Origin: Eublepharis macularius
Taxonomy: Eukaryota > Chordata > Lepidosauria > Squamata > Eublepharidae
Reading direction: 5' to 3'
Assembly (NCBI RefSeq): GCF_028583425.1
Contig: NC_072805.1
Location: forward strand, 21,214,001 to 21,278,000
Length of the DNA: 64,000 bases
The notes beneath the pieces are model-generated. The model was given only the letters and a program-made list of their open reading frames with translations, searched no databases and was not told the origin of the DNA. Of the stretch, positions 1 through 10,432 are shown piece after piece (the stretch's first letter is position 1; each line of letters starts with the position of its first letter). Position numbers and translations under genes: made by a program.

Positions 1-77
1 GGAAGAGGGGGGACTCGAACCTCAGTCTTTCAGGTCCTAGTCTGACACCCAGCCAACTACACCATACTGGCTCTACT
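1..77 (-). repeat. tRNA-derived SINE, 5' part (Sauria-type)
   Basis: On the reverse strand this reads as a SINE head. It has an A-box-like stretch (GGTGTAGTTGG) and a good B box (GGTTCGAGTCC, plus-strand 10-21). The rest of the copy lies outside the window. The head matches the other SINE copies here, so it is a transposed element and not a working tRNA gene. Confidence 0.7.
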
Positions 78-235
78 AGCTATGGCACTGTTTAGACTTA
101 GTTCAAATGCTGCCTCCTGACAGATCTCCACCATGATTGCATTGTCTCAGCAGGATTGTCACGCATCTGTCTGATTTCCTATGCACTTGTTTCTTCCTGC
201 TTACACCTCCAGTTCCCCTTCAGGTGGTTTTCCTA

Positions 236-437
236 GGCCGTTTCCAGACGGCCCCCCGCCTCGCGAAACGTCGCGCGTTGTCGCGCGTCGTTGCGCAGAA
301 AACGCGAAATATCGCGTTTTCTCGTGCGAGTTTTGCGCGACGTCATGCAAAACTCGCGCAAGAAAACGCGATATTTCGCGTTTTCTGCGCAACGACGCGC
401 GACGTTTCGCGAGGCGGGGGGCCGTCTGGAAACGGCC
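236..437. mobile_element. Harbinger-like paired-arm MITE, 202 bp
   Basis: Almost the whole element is one inverted repeat. It starts GGCCGTTTCCAGACGGC and ends with the reverse complement. It is flanked by CTA at 233-235 and 438-440, a 3-bp target duplication as made by PIF/Harbinger transposases. The interior is very rich in CpG (GCGCGACG, TTTCGCG motifs), so the copy has had little time to decay or is protected from methylation decay. Its termini match 13473-13663 and resemble 18592-18881. It encodes no protein, and short open frames across it are arm artefacts. Confidence 0.75.
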
Positions 438-666
438 CTAGTTCCCAAGTTGACCCTTGGCTCTGTCCTGACCTCTTGTGGATGCCATAACATTTTGCCC
501 AATAGTGCTATTGTTCAGTTCCCACACAGCTGGGTGCCCCTAGTCTAGAGCTGAGAACTGCTGCTAACGCACCGGACTGAAGATGAGTCAGGGTGACTCT
601 CTCAAGTCCTACCGGTATCTGTAGCTGGAGGGAGGCATGAAAAGGTTGGTTTCTCTGACTGTCCAA

Positions 667-895
667 GAGCCAGTTTGGTGTAGTGGTTAAGAGCAGCAGG
701 TCTCTAATCTGGAGAGCCAGGTTTGATTCCCCACTCCTCCGCTTGAAGCCAGCTGGGTGATTTTGGGTCAGTCACAGCTCTCTCAGAGCTCTTTCAGTCC
801 CACCCACCTCACAAGGTGATTGTTGTGGGGATAATAATAACACACTTTATAAACTGCTCTGAGTGAGCATTAAGTTGTCCTGAAAGTATATAATT
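667..895 (+). repeat. tRNA-derived SINE, near complete
   Basis: The head reads GAGCCAGTTTGGTGTAGTGG followed by GTTAAGAG (A box). A B-box-like GGTTTGATTCC follows. The body ends in ACTGCTCTGAGTGAGCATTAAG and an AT-rich tail. The same body recurs at 15556-15822 (+) and 29780-30020 (-). This is the long-tail Sauria-type SINE subfamily, thought to be mobilised by a Bov-B/RTE LINE. Confidence 0.8.
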
Positions 896-2960
896 TTTTT
901 TTCTCCTGACAGGGAGGGAATGGAACTGAAGCCTCCCTCCCCTCCCTCGTCCTCCAAACCAATATCTCCTTTCCCTTCCACCTCTGCTTTCTTGTTAAGA
1001 TGAAAAATGGTGTTGGATGAGATCCAAAATTCTCACCTTTCTGAACCACAGGCGTTTGCAGCGACTCTGTCAAGAGACGTGTTTGGAAGAGAACTCAGGG
1101 TCTCTGTAGAAGTGCAGGTTTTAAAAGAGTTGTGTTTGTTTCCCAGACCCAACTCGAGTTCTCTGCAGCTACAAAGGAGCTTTGGGGAATAATTGTTAAA
1201 AAATAAAGGTGAGCCCAAATGGCCCCAGAATGTCTCCGCAAGAGGATGGGCTTCTCCCTCCCCCCTCAAGCCGTTTCCCTGTGGAGTTTTCTGTGCATTT
1301 ACAATTTAACTTCTCTCTTTTAAAACATGCAAGTCTAGAGAGACCCTAAGATTAGAACTTGACCAGAAGACTGCCTTGTTCAACATTGCCAGAGAAGACT
1401 TTTTCCTCTCCTGCGATCTGAAAGACTATCGTTTGTTCTTCAGTCATTTTAACAGGGAGCCGGCTAGCCTGGTGGTGCTCATTTCTTGCCCGTCTGTTAT
1501 CGGTGCTCAAATCTGACAGTTCGGCTCTGTCCAGTTTGCATGTGTGGTGCTAGAAGTATAAATATACTCCTTTCGGAGCCAAGAGTTTTCTATTTTTGTC
1601 CACTAGTTCTGCTTTTGATTTCCTTGCATTATATTTTCAGGGACCAACAACTCTCTTGAGTATTTCTTCCTAGGGAAGAAATCAAACGGGCTTTTTCTCA
1701 ATTGGTTAAATAGATGTTGAATTTTGTAGCTTTTCAGACACGTCTTTTGATAGAAATTGCAGGTAGCTGTGCTCCTCTGATAAAAAACAAAAGCCACGTA
1801 ATGCCTTTATTTTCCAGGACCGTTTAAAATATCACAGAAGAGTGGGCAATCATGATCCCCTCTATCTCCACAATAGCAAAGGAGCAGTCAGCATGGGAGC
1901 AGGACAAATCCTAGCAAGTCCCTGAAGGTCTCATCCCCATACCTCTTTTTCCAGAAATGAAGCTGCTATCACTAGCAATACGCCAGTCATTTTTCGGCCT
2001 GCACGGGTAGAACTTTTCCCTTAGCTCCAATCCCTCTCGCTTGAGAAACTGAGGAGTACGAGGAAAAAAATGGCCAGAAAATGTCCTCTAGGATTTTCCC
2101 CAAGACTCTGTAGTCTTTACCACAGAGATTAGGGAAAGTTCCTAGACCGTCACATGGAAGTAATGTTGCATCCTCCCCAAACTCATCTCTCCCCAGGCTC
2201 CGCCATCAGCATCTTCCAGAATTTGCCGAAGTAGTGCTGGCAGTCGTAACTGCAAATGAAGCAATCAGCTAAGCAGCACAGAGATAAAACCTATGAAATA
2301 AAACTTCTTTTAAAAAAAGCCTAGAGCAGATCTTTTTCTGGATCATATTGGGCAAGCAGGAACTTCTCTGCAGCAGTCAGCAAACTGCCTGTAGCTCATA
2401 AGCTACCTGTTGGAAGACCCCTGCTTTAGAATAAGAGCAATGAAAAAAATGGGAGTTAATGACCACCTCATATCTTCCAAGAAATCTACAGCTTACACTT
2501 GAAATCTATTAAATGTTGCAAATCCCAAACAAACTTGCTACTGATGGCAATTATACAAAGTGTGTTTCTCTGGCTCCTGAGTTCCAGGGCTCTGCTTCGT
2601 ATAAGTCTTCTTTGGCACCTGAATGCACGTATTCTTAAGATTCTCTGAAACCATCCCAGATCTGTTTACACCTTCTTCTCCAGAAGGCAGATTTTCTGCT
2701 GAGGTTTTGCAGGCAGGGAAGGAAGCCAAAGGCATCAGACAGAATGTTTTCTTTATAAATATATACATTGGAGGCTTTTACTTGCTTCTGCAGGACAGCA
2801 AAGACCGGCATGTTCTATAAAACGGTGTCTAAGAACTTGGGCAGAAGGTGCAGTTTTAACCATAAGTGGCCAAGGTCCAGTGAAAGAATGGATAACTCTG
2901 GTGGCGTGGTGTGCGGTGCTAGAGATGCGATGAGATGTGGTACTTGAGACAGATAGTGTT
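896..2960. other. Intergenic, no gene recognised
   Basis: Mostly unique sequence. Open frames on both strands are short and show no recognisable protein. A stretch near 2175-2240 (CTCCCCAGGCTCCGCC) resembles the internal body of the TAGGG-type hAT elements found elsewhere in the window. Confidence 0.4.
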
Positions 2961-2961
2961 G

Positions 2962-3500
2962 TGTGTGTAGTGGTTCAGGGTGTCAGAACAGGATCCAAGA
3001 GACCCAGGTTTGAATCTCCAGTCTGCCATGGAAGTAGGGCTGCTAGCCCAGGGCTGGCAACCCCTGGAACCTTTTGGGAGCAGGAATGGGTATCAAGGGG
3101 TATCATGTGAGGCCACACAGTGTCACTTCAATTTGTATAAGCAAAAGTAACCTCACACATCGCTGGGATGCTCCAGCAATCCCCCAAACAATTATTTTAC
3201 CTCAGAGTTTTGGGGAGTTGCTAGAGCATCCTGGCTACACATGATGTCGCTTACAGTTACACAACCAGAAATGATGTCATGGCCTTGCCCCAATGTCACT
3301 TTTCCAGCAAAATTTCTCCTCCTGCTGCACTGGGCAGCAGTGGCAGACTGGAGGCAGGGAAATAGAAACCTTGGGCCAGTTACTCTCTCTCTCATCCTAA
3401 TCTACCTCCAAGAGTTGTAGTTGTGAGGATAAAGTAGATGTTATAAGTTACTTCATGTCCCCAGTGGGAAGAAATGCAGGTTGTAAACATCTAAATAAAT
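2962..3500 (+). repeat. tRNA-derived SINE split by an insertion
   Basis: The head (TGTAGTGG, then GGTTTGAATCTCC) lies at about 2965-3040. The matching SINE body (CTTGGGCCAGTTACTCTC, then CAGTGGGAAGAAATG) resumes only at about 3370. The intervening ~330 bp begins near a GGCTGGCAACCCC motif and is probably an inserted DNA element whose exact ends I cannot fix. Confidence 0.55.
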
Positions 3501-3994
3501 ATTAAATAAGTAAATGAGAAGGCTGGGAGATGTCAGAAAGAATTATTAAGCAGTATCTCACATACATATTGACACACACAACTTGAGGCACGCTAAAAGG
3601 GAATTCTTTCATGCTGCCTTTGAAATTCATGGGTGCCCCATGAAAAGTGACAAGGATGTGGACCTGGGAAGGGGCAGGCCCTTTTCCCACTGCAGATGCC
3701 CCAACAGATGCCTGGCTTTGCCATCTCCCAAAGGAAGAGGTGGCTCCCTCATCCAGACACTACAGGGATGGGATGAGGAAGAAATGTGGCTCCTTCCCAA
3801 GATACCTTTGGAGGATAGCAGGGGACCCGACAGATGTTATGTTGACATCCTCATAATTATCCTGTATGATAGGTCAGTATGATTAGAGGGTATATTGGGA
3901 GTCTGGGACTGAATCTGAGATGGCGTGCCTAATTTCCTCTCATGACTTCATAACCAGTTTGAGCAAGAGACTCCACATTCGTAGCTAGGACACA

Positions 3995-4133
3995 ATGAGA
4001 CCACCGATTATCATTTTTATTTTATTTACCTCATTTATATCCTGCTTTTCAAGGTCACCTGGAAAGCTTCCAGGGCAAAGTGTGGATTCAAATCTGGGTC
4101 TTCCAGATCTTAGTCCGACACTGCAACCCAGGA
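3995..4133 (-). repeat. tRNA-derived SINE fragment
   Basis: The reverse strand carries the SINE B-box region (GATTTGAATCCACA) and the tail that becomes TAAATAAAATAAAA. The 5' end runs into the hAT-like fragment that follows. Confidence 0.55.
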
Positions 4134-4330
4134 TCCCCAACCTTTTTGAGCTTGCAGGCACTTTGGAAATTCTGACACAGGGCTTTGGGCGCAGCCACAA
4201 AATGGCTGTCGCAGAGGCAGAGCCACACACACAAAGGAAGCCCAAGTTCAGGGGAGAGGAGGGGTAATTTAAAATATTGATATTGGGAAAGAGGAAACCA
4301 ATCCTATGGTGGCAGCTGCTGCTGCTGAAC
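4128..4330. mobile_element. hAT-like fragment (CCCCAACCTTTTTGAG end)
   Basis: Its left end, GGATCCCCAACCTTTTTGAG, matches the left end of the element at 52879-53215. Both share the phrase GCCACAAAATGGCTG. The right terminus is not clear, so this is probably a truncated copy. Confidence 0.5.
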
Positions 4331-4360
4331 CAATGTTATTTTAATCAGATCTCTAGGGGC

Positions 4361-4500
4361 CAGGGCTTTTTTTCAGCTGGAATGCGGTGGAACGGAGTTC
4401 TGGCACCTCTTGAAAATGGTCACATGGCTGGTGGCCCCGCCCCCTGAGCTCCAGACCGAGGGGAATTTAGATTGCCCTCCGCGCCATGGCTCAGCACTCC
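4361..4500. mobile_element. hAT-like MITE, left arm only
   Basis: It starts CAGGGCTTTTTTTCAG and runs through the same arm as the complete copies at 5447-5706 and 8093-8346 (CTTGAAAATGGTCACATGGC). The mirror arm is missing, so the copy is cut at or near its palindrome centre. Confidence 0.6.
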
Positions 4501-5064
4501 AAAGTCCTAACAGTCTTTCTTTATCAAGGGGGTGGGGACCGTGCCCTATAGTTAACCTTGCTTTGCTACCTTGCGTCACTTCAGCCAATGATCCTGTCTG
4601 ACCATCTTGATACTGGTATTCTTCTTTAATAAAGTAACTTTAACTCATACACCTGAGTGATGCAGTGAAGTGCTTGGGGAAAATACATGGCAAGACTGAC
4701 ACCCGGGCCCTGTGAGAGACAGTCCTGCTGAATCCACCCATATTTGTTTGTGCATGTCTTTTTACCTTGTTTTTGTAATTCAGTACTTAAAAAAAAAAAC
4801 CTTTGGATCCCTCCAGAGAGAAATGCAGCCTAAAAATTGCCCATATTAATCAATCCAATCAAATCCTTATGCCTTCCACCCACTCCTTAAAGTTAGGTTT
4901 GGTTGCTATAAGGCTCTATTGCCACCTTTTGAAGAGCTTGGGGGGGGGGGGAATTGGGATTTTATCCTCAGGGCAAGGTAAGCAATATAAAACAACCCTT
5001 CTCCACTGGCTGTCAGCATGCCATTGCAAGTGGAGATAAGTAGCATGGTGGGAAGACAGACTGA

Positions 5065-5303
5065 GTGCGGAACTACAAGTGACAAAAGGCACAGATTGGA
5101 CACTTGTCAGCTTCCCTCAAGTTTTGATGGGAAATGTAGGCATTCTAGTCTTGAAGCTTGGCTCTCCGACTGCTGTCCAATGGACTTTTCAACTGTCACT
5201 TCACTTGTCCAACATTCCGCCAAGCTGCCTACATTTCCCATCAAAACTTGAGGGAAGCTGACAAGTGTCCAATCGGTGCCTTTTGTCACTTGTAGTTCCA
5301 CAC
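5065..5303. mobile_element. Paired-arm MITE (CTACAAGTGAC family)
   Basis: Its arms carry AACTACAAGTGACAAAAGG and the reverse complement, with a second internal pair around CCCTCAAGTTTTGATGGGAA. Near-identical copies lie at 23712-23945, 45901-46134 and 53867-54100. It is flanked by SINE sequence. No clean target duplication is visible at this copy. Confidence 0.65.
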
Positions 5304-5440
5304 TAGGAATCTCCACTCTGCCATGGAAGCGCACTGATCCAGGCTCACTAATCTGCCTCACAGGGTTGTTGTGAGAATAAAAAAGAGGAAAGGGGAATGA
5401 TGTAAGCCACTATGGATCCCCTATGGGGATAAAAGTGGGG
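5304..5440 (+). repeat. tRNA-derived SINE 3' fragment
   Basis: Contains the SINE body (TCTGCCATGGAAGC, then CAGGGTTGTTGTGAG) and the tail region (CACTATGGATCCCCTATGGGG). The head is absent; the preceding MITE abuts the break. Confidence 0.6.
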
Positions 5441-5446
5441 CACAAA

Positions 5447-5706
5447 CAGGACTTTTTTTCAGGGGGAACGCGGGGGAACGGAGTTCTGGAACCTCTTGAA
5501 AATGGTCACATGGCTGGTGGCCCCGCCCCCTGATCTCCAGACTAAGGGGAGTTGAGATTGCCCTCCGCGCCACCGAGCGGCACGTAGGGCAATCTAAACT
5601 CCCCACTGTCTGGAGATCAGGGGGCGGGGCCACCAGCCATGTGACCGCTTTCTCCGAGGGCAACCCACTGAGTTCCACCACCTCTTTTCCCAGAAAAAAA
5701 GCCCTG
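5447..5706. mobile_element. hAT-like MITE with perfect 8-bp target duplication
   Basis: The element runs from CAGGACTTTTTTTC to GAAAAAAAGCCCTG and is largely an inverted repeat. It is flanked by GGCACAAA at 5439-5446 and again at 5707-5714. An 8-bp duplication with CAGG termini is the hAT signature. It has no coding capacity. It inserted at the 3' end of a SINE, so it is younger than that SINE. Confidence 0.85.
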
Positions 5707-5989
5707 GGCACAAATGAAAACAATCAAGCCCCAGATGCCTCTCGTTTGCCCCTAAAAGCTTTGAATGCCTGCAACCTCCAAGACTAATGAAAGGAAGATG
5801 GGAATATCTGGTAGCACCGTTATGGGGGTGGGGTGTCATTGGGATTCAGTCTGAGACGCAAGCTGAGACACAGCACTTAGTTAGGATCACATTGTTTATT
5901 TATTTATTTAAAACATTTATTAGTCATCTTTCCACCTTACAGAATTCAAAATGTCCTACAATATCCATAAAATAACCACAAATACACAT

Positions 5990-7200
5990 AAAAGACTACA
6001 GTTTTGGACCAGCAGCCCTCTGTGACACAGCCCTCCTCCCTCGTTTCGATTCAGAACAAACAGTTCTTTCCAGTTTCTCGGTTGCTTTCCTCAAATTATG
6101 TTGTCCTTTAAATTTATTCATGCATTTTTTTAAAAAAATGTTGAGTATAAAGGCTTCCACTGTTACTGCTGGGAAGAGATGCATCTCTGTAAACGGTTCC
6201 GGTATTTAGACATGTCCAGTTTTCCTTGAACACAATTGCAAATGATGCACCCTTTTGTAGCTAATGACTACCATTTAATGCTGGGGTTTTGTTTCCCCCC
6301 TTCTCCCTACCTAATTACAGCACTTTTCAAGATTATTGTAAAATAATGGCATTGTGAAAAGGCAGCAATGGGATCCCCATTATCTGCCTTCTACCGAACA
6401 ACAAAAATGTGGGGAGGGGAGGCCCAGGCACCTTAACACGGGCAGAAACAGAAGTTACCGCAAGCACTCTAAGCAAGAGCTCGCCTGTCACTTTAGATAA
6501 TAAGCATGTTTGCTTTTCTCTCTCTCTTTCAAGAAACATTTTTCACACACGGCATCTAAGCAAACCACAAGATTATGGCATCAAAGGGCTGCAGTAACAA
6601 TAATGGGCTGAGTTGCTGTTTCCTCCTAAATGCAGTCTGCGCCCGATCGAAAGACAACTCGAAATTCCATGGTGCTTATTTCCATTTGGCATGGTTGTTC
6701 GCACCAAAGTCAATCTGAGCTGCTTTTGCTTTTATCGTGTTGAGCTAGTCCGGTTAATGAGTCCAGTTCACGGCTAGGCACATCCTGAGAATTCTTCAGC
6801 AGGTCAGTGGAAGCATCTTGAGTTCCAGACAGAATGGTCTGAAGCATTGGAGGCTATCTTGAATCGCTCACAAATCCTAGTTCTTTTGTGGTTGTTTTTA
6901 TCAGCCCCCAAGTTTCCAGAAATAAGCGGCACCTCCCCATAACCCTTGGGGATCATTGTGAATTCAAGCCATTCAGGGTTTGCAGACTCGATTCCCACCC
7001 CGCGGCTGTTCGCTTCAACTGCAGCTGTTTCGCAGCCCTGCGGTTCTTTATCAAAAGCCTCCCTGAAATCCTGATAAACTGTAGCATATGCTGAAGCCAG
7101 CATGTAATAGCTCAGGTATGCTGCATGATTCAATTGGCACTGGAGTTTTCCATGAAAGGCTGCCTGCACAAACGGAGACCCTTTCTCAAGGCTCCTAGGC
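5990..7200. other. Largely unique intergenic sequence, possibly regulatory
   Basis: No recognisable transposon covers most of this span, in contrast to its neighbours. It contains a protein-like frame on the - strand (listed separately). Conservation across species is the test of function and cannot be seen here. Confidence 0.3.
6804..7150 (-). other. Protein-like open frame, unrecognised
   Basis: On the - strand about 115 codons read without a stop to TGA at 6804-6806. The composition is protein-like (a segment YLSYYMLASAYATVYQDF, then EWLEFTMIPKGYG). The frame also extends upstream into repeat-derived sequence near 7250, so the nominal ATG there is not credible. I recognise no family and see no clear splice acceptor. 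It could be an exon, a decayed pseudogene or a chance frame in conserved non-coding DNA. Confidence 0.15.
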
Positions 7201-7257
7201 TCAGGTTTAATCAGGCTGAATGTCCAGGAGGAAGGAAAGGAAGGGCTGATGCCCACA

Positions 7258-7360
7258 GGACCTTGGAAGGATGGAAGGCTGAGTCAACCTTGAGCAGGCT
7301 ATTTGAACCCGGCTTCTGCCAGGATCGAACTCAGGTCGTGAGCAGAGCTTGGGCTGCAGT
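7258..7360 (-). repeat. tRNA-derived SINE fragment (second type)
   Basis: The reverse strand carries CTCACGACCTGAGTTCGATC (B box) and TCAAGGTTGACTCAGCCTTC. It is the same SINE as the longer copy at 51885-52160. Confidence 0.65.
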
Positions 7361-7510
7361 ATCACCAATGTCACTACACTTGGTTTTACCTGTAAGTGAC
7401 AAAGGGTAGCTCTAGGAATTGCCAGAAAGTCTATGGTTTTACCATCGAGTTCCCAGCAATTCCTAGAGCTACCATTTGTCACTTGAAGTTTTTACCCCAA
7501 TATGATGTTG
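7361..7510. repeat. Short inverted-repeat element, copy A
   Basis: Arms GGTAGCTCTAGGAATTGCC and AGCAATTCCTAGAGCTACC face each other around TATGGTTTTACCATCGAG, with outer arms AAGTGACAAA and TTTGTCACTT. It is nearly identical to copy B at 8723-8870, with only a few differences over about 140 bp. More diverged relatives lie at 21405-21530 and 49170-49290. Confidence 0.65.
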
Positions 7511-7764
7511 CAGTATTGCAGCTTACCACTCTGTGCCACAGGGCTCTTCTGGTGGGAACCCAGAAGTAATGTTACTGTGACTCAGTGATGCTCTGGGAAT
7601 TTCCCTGATCTCTTATGTTTTTTAACATGAAGATAAGGGCACATCCTAGAGTATTGCAAAACATGACGAGATGGCTAGGAACCCAGAAGTGACGTCATGG
7701 CATTGCATAAAGCTGTTTGCTCAGTCTCTGCCCACCATATGTTCCTGCTGCAATTGGGCTGGCA

Positions 7765-8035
7765 ACTCTGGTTACTAATCTCTGGTTGGGGCCTGGAGTT
7801 CTCCTGAAATTACAACTGATCTCTAGGCTGCAGAGATTGGTTCCCCTGGAAGAAACGGCAACTTTGGGGGGGTGACTCTATGTTATGCCACAGAGTCTAG
7901 GAGAAACAAAAGTCCTAAAGTGTGATCACATCCATGATGAGTTCCCTTACCTCCTCAAACTCTGCCATTCCCAGGTACTGCCCCCAAATCTTTAGGAATT
8001 TCCAAAACTGCAGTCGGAAACCTATAAAGAAAGGC
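7765..8035 (+). mobile_element. TAGGG-type hAT element, old copy
   Basis: The internal body of the 220-230-bp family is recognisable: AATTACAACTGATCTCTAGG, GGTTCCCCTGG, ACTCTATGTTATGCC and CCCCCAAATCTTTAGGAATT. The termini are decayed and the spacing is disturbed. Confidence 0.5.
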
Positions 8036-8092
8036 AATGAGATGTGGACAGGAAAAAGAAAAAGGAAGAAAGTACCTTCTGTTTCTTACAGG

Positions 8093-8346
8093 CAGGGTTT
8101 TTTTTCAGCAGGAACGCGGTGGAACAGAGTTTCGGAACCTCTTGAAAACGGTCACATGGCTGGTGGCCCCACCCCCTGATCTCCAGACAGGGGAGTTTAG
8201 ATTGCTTTCTGCACCAGTGGCACAGAGGGCAATCTAAACTCCCCTCTGCCTGGAGATCAGGGGGCAGGGCCACCAGCCATGTGACCATTTTCTTCAAGGG
8301 CAACCCACTGAGTTCCACCACCTCTTTTCCCAGAAAAAAAGCCGTG
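8093..8346. mobile_element. hAT-like MITE with perfect 8-bp target duplication
   Basis: Runs from CAGGGTTTTTTTTTC to GAAAAAAAGCCGTG with paired arms. It is flanked by CTTACAGG at 8085-8092 and 8347-8354. It is the same family as 5447-5706, with arms alike in order (GTCACATGGCTGGTGGCCCC). Confidence 0.85.
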
Positions 8347-8722
8347 CTTACAGGCATAACGTTAGTATAAGGCTTTGTCTATAGACCTTGAAGGTGGATC
8401 CCCTCCAATCCCTCTCAACCCCCCTCGCAAATAAAACAGCCTTACAATGTTTTCTAAACATCCCCATGGATGACACCCCTCTTATTTTCACAAGTAGTCC
8501 ATTCCACTGCAGAAAAGGAACAGGTTCTGATGGACAGTACATGGGGCAACAGCCCAAAGGTGGAAACCAGAAGAGTGAATGGGTGCACAGGGACACAGGA
8601 GGAAAGATGGTAGATATGAGGGTCCCAAGTAAAGTTTCCAGGCCTCCCATTATGGTGGGAGGTCTCCCACTATGGCAAGAGTCCTGCCAGCAAGCTCTGT
8701 GGAGAAAAAATGTTTAAACAAC

Positions 8723-8870
8723 ATCACCAATGTCACTACACTTGGTCTTACCTGTAAGTGACAAAGGGTAGCTCTAGGAATTGCCAGAAAGTCTATGGTT
8801 TTACCATCGAGTTCCCAGCAATTCCGAGAGCTACCATTTGTCACTTGAAGTTTTTAACCCAATGTGATGT
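8723..8870. repeat. Short inverted-repeat element, copy B
   Basis: Second copy of the element at 7361-7510. The visible differences are single bases (GGTCTTACC for GGTTTTACC, ATTCCGAGAGC for ATTCCTAGAGC). One arm mismatch means the hairpin is slightly broken in this copy. Confidence 0.65.
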
Positions 8871-9044
8871 AGCAATGTCAGTGACACTGCTAACATTGTA
8901 CCTCCCCTCCAGTGTCTCAGCCCCTAGCCCTTTGCTTGTTGCCAGGCTCAGCCTGGTAGCCCTAGTTCCAAGCTATGAATAGACATAAAGGTTATAAACA
9001 GAATCCTGAACTTGGAAACCAACAGCCAATGTTATTGTTTTAAG

Positions 9045-9165
9045 ATATTACTCCGTTGGCCAGCTCCTAACAAAACCAGATGCAGCATTCTGGACCAGCT
9101 GATGATTCCAGGTTGTTTTCAGGGGCAGTTTCACTTAGAATGTGCTGTGGTACTGCATATTTCTG
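9045..9165 (-). repeat. L2-like LINE fragment
   Basis: The stretch with GCAGCATTCTGGACCAGCTG matches in kind the 3' coding region seen at 32250-32330, where the reverse strand encodes the C-terminal part of an L2-like reverse transcriptase protein. Short and diverged. Confidence 0.35.
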
Positions 9166-9769
9166 CCAGTGGCACTTCTCCAACTATGTCCAAAGCTGCT
9201 CCAAGCCCTGTCAATTGGCTCTGAATTGTTCCTATTAACAAGAATTACTATTTTGTCCATCACAGAGCTAGATATCAATAATTCTATGATTGTAGTAATA
9301 ACCAACCCAGCTGTAAGTTCAAAGGAGGGCAATTGACCAGACTATCCATGAATAAATATTTTTCACCATTATTATTCTGTTAGGCTTTAACTGAGTTTGA
9401 TTAAATCAACTCTATTTTAAGTGTCATCTTTGCTTCAGTGTAATAATGCTCTATCCTGGGGTGGTATTCTTGTTGAAAAGCTAGGGTGGGGGTGGGGACA
9501 CAAATAAAATGTGGGATAATCCAATGAAGGTTTAACAAGCACTAAAGTGGGGGGGGGAAATCAATTCAAAATGGATTTTCTTTCTATAATGCAAAATTGG
9601 CCCTGGCTAGGGAAATCTTTTTATCCTAAACCCTGTGCAGTATCTTGCAGTAAATAACACTTTCATAGCATCTCTGCAGAAGGATCTCTGTTTCAGTTAA
9701 GGCTGCTTTTTCCACCATGATAAGAAAACAATAACCTTGTTCACATGTAACAGTGAATATACATATTTT

Positions 9770-10200
9770 CGGGCCTTTTTTTCCCAGCGGGATCTCCCCA
9801 AATCGGAGATCCGGCACCTCTGCTTCCCCAGCCTTTCCCTCCCTCCCTCAAATGGATTCTGATTTTGGAAGAGGAATGACCAAACTTGCAATTTGCTGCT
9901 CACAAAGTAGATTTCTTGCTCACAACACTGCACCGCTTAGAGGGAACATTGTGCCAGGTAAGGGGTGGGGAGGCGAGCGGGCCCGAATTGAGGGAGCGCT
10001 CCGGGGGATGGCTACGCCCTGCGCGATGGCCTCACTTCCAGGAAGCAAAGCCACTTCCAGGAAGTGAGGTAACTTCTGGAAGTGATGTCACTTCCCGGAA
10101 GTGATGTCATCGTGTGTTTCTGGTGGCATGAGCATGCTTCGTGCACACACGTGTGATAATAGAGAGATCTACCACCTTTTTCCCCAGAAAAAAAGCCCTG
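9770..10200. mobile_element. hAT-like element with a TTCCNGGAA array
   Basis: The ends (CGGGCCTTTTTTTC and GAAAAAAAGCCCTG) match the CAGGGCTTTTTTTC family. The flanks CATATTTT and CATATATC are an imperfect 8-bp duplication. The interior is unlike the other copies: it carries four closely spaced palindromes at 10036, 10055, 10074 and 10092 (three TTCCNGGAA, one TTCTGGAA) with TGATGTCA between them. Such motifs resemble STAT or paired ETS sites and CRE half sites. No protein is encoded. Confidence 0.65.
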
Positions 10201-10395
10201 CATATATCCTGAATGTACATGCATATAACTAACTGTTTATAAGAAAGAGCCAACATGAATTAACTTAACAAAGGAAACTAGGGACCAGTAACATGAGAAT
10301 TACTTAACACAGAGATAAAGAAAAACCAAGTGTGTACTGTACACAGATTGTACATGTGTTCACTGTAACTTGGGAACAAGGCTCAAGATAATAAA

Positions 10396-10432
10396 TGCAA
10401 GAAGAAGAAGAAGGAGAAGAAGAAGAAGAAGC
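10396..10432 (+). repeat. (GAA)n microsatellite
   Basis: About 12 triplets of AAG/GAA with a single GGA interruption. Confidence 0.85.

Noticed and set aside
137-548. Several frames of 60-117 codons on both strands
   Set aside because: All derive from the arms of one palindromic MITE (236-437).
667-740. Functional tRNA gene
   Set aside because: A and B boxes are present but the sequence does not close into a cloverleaf and is followed by the SINE body.
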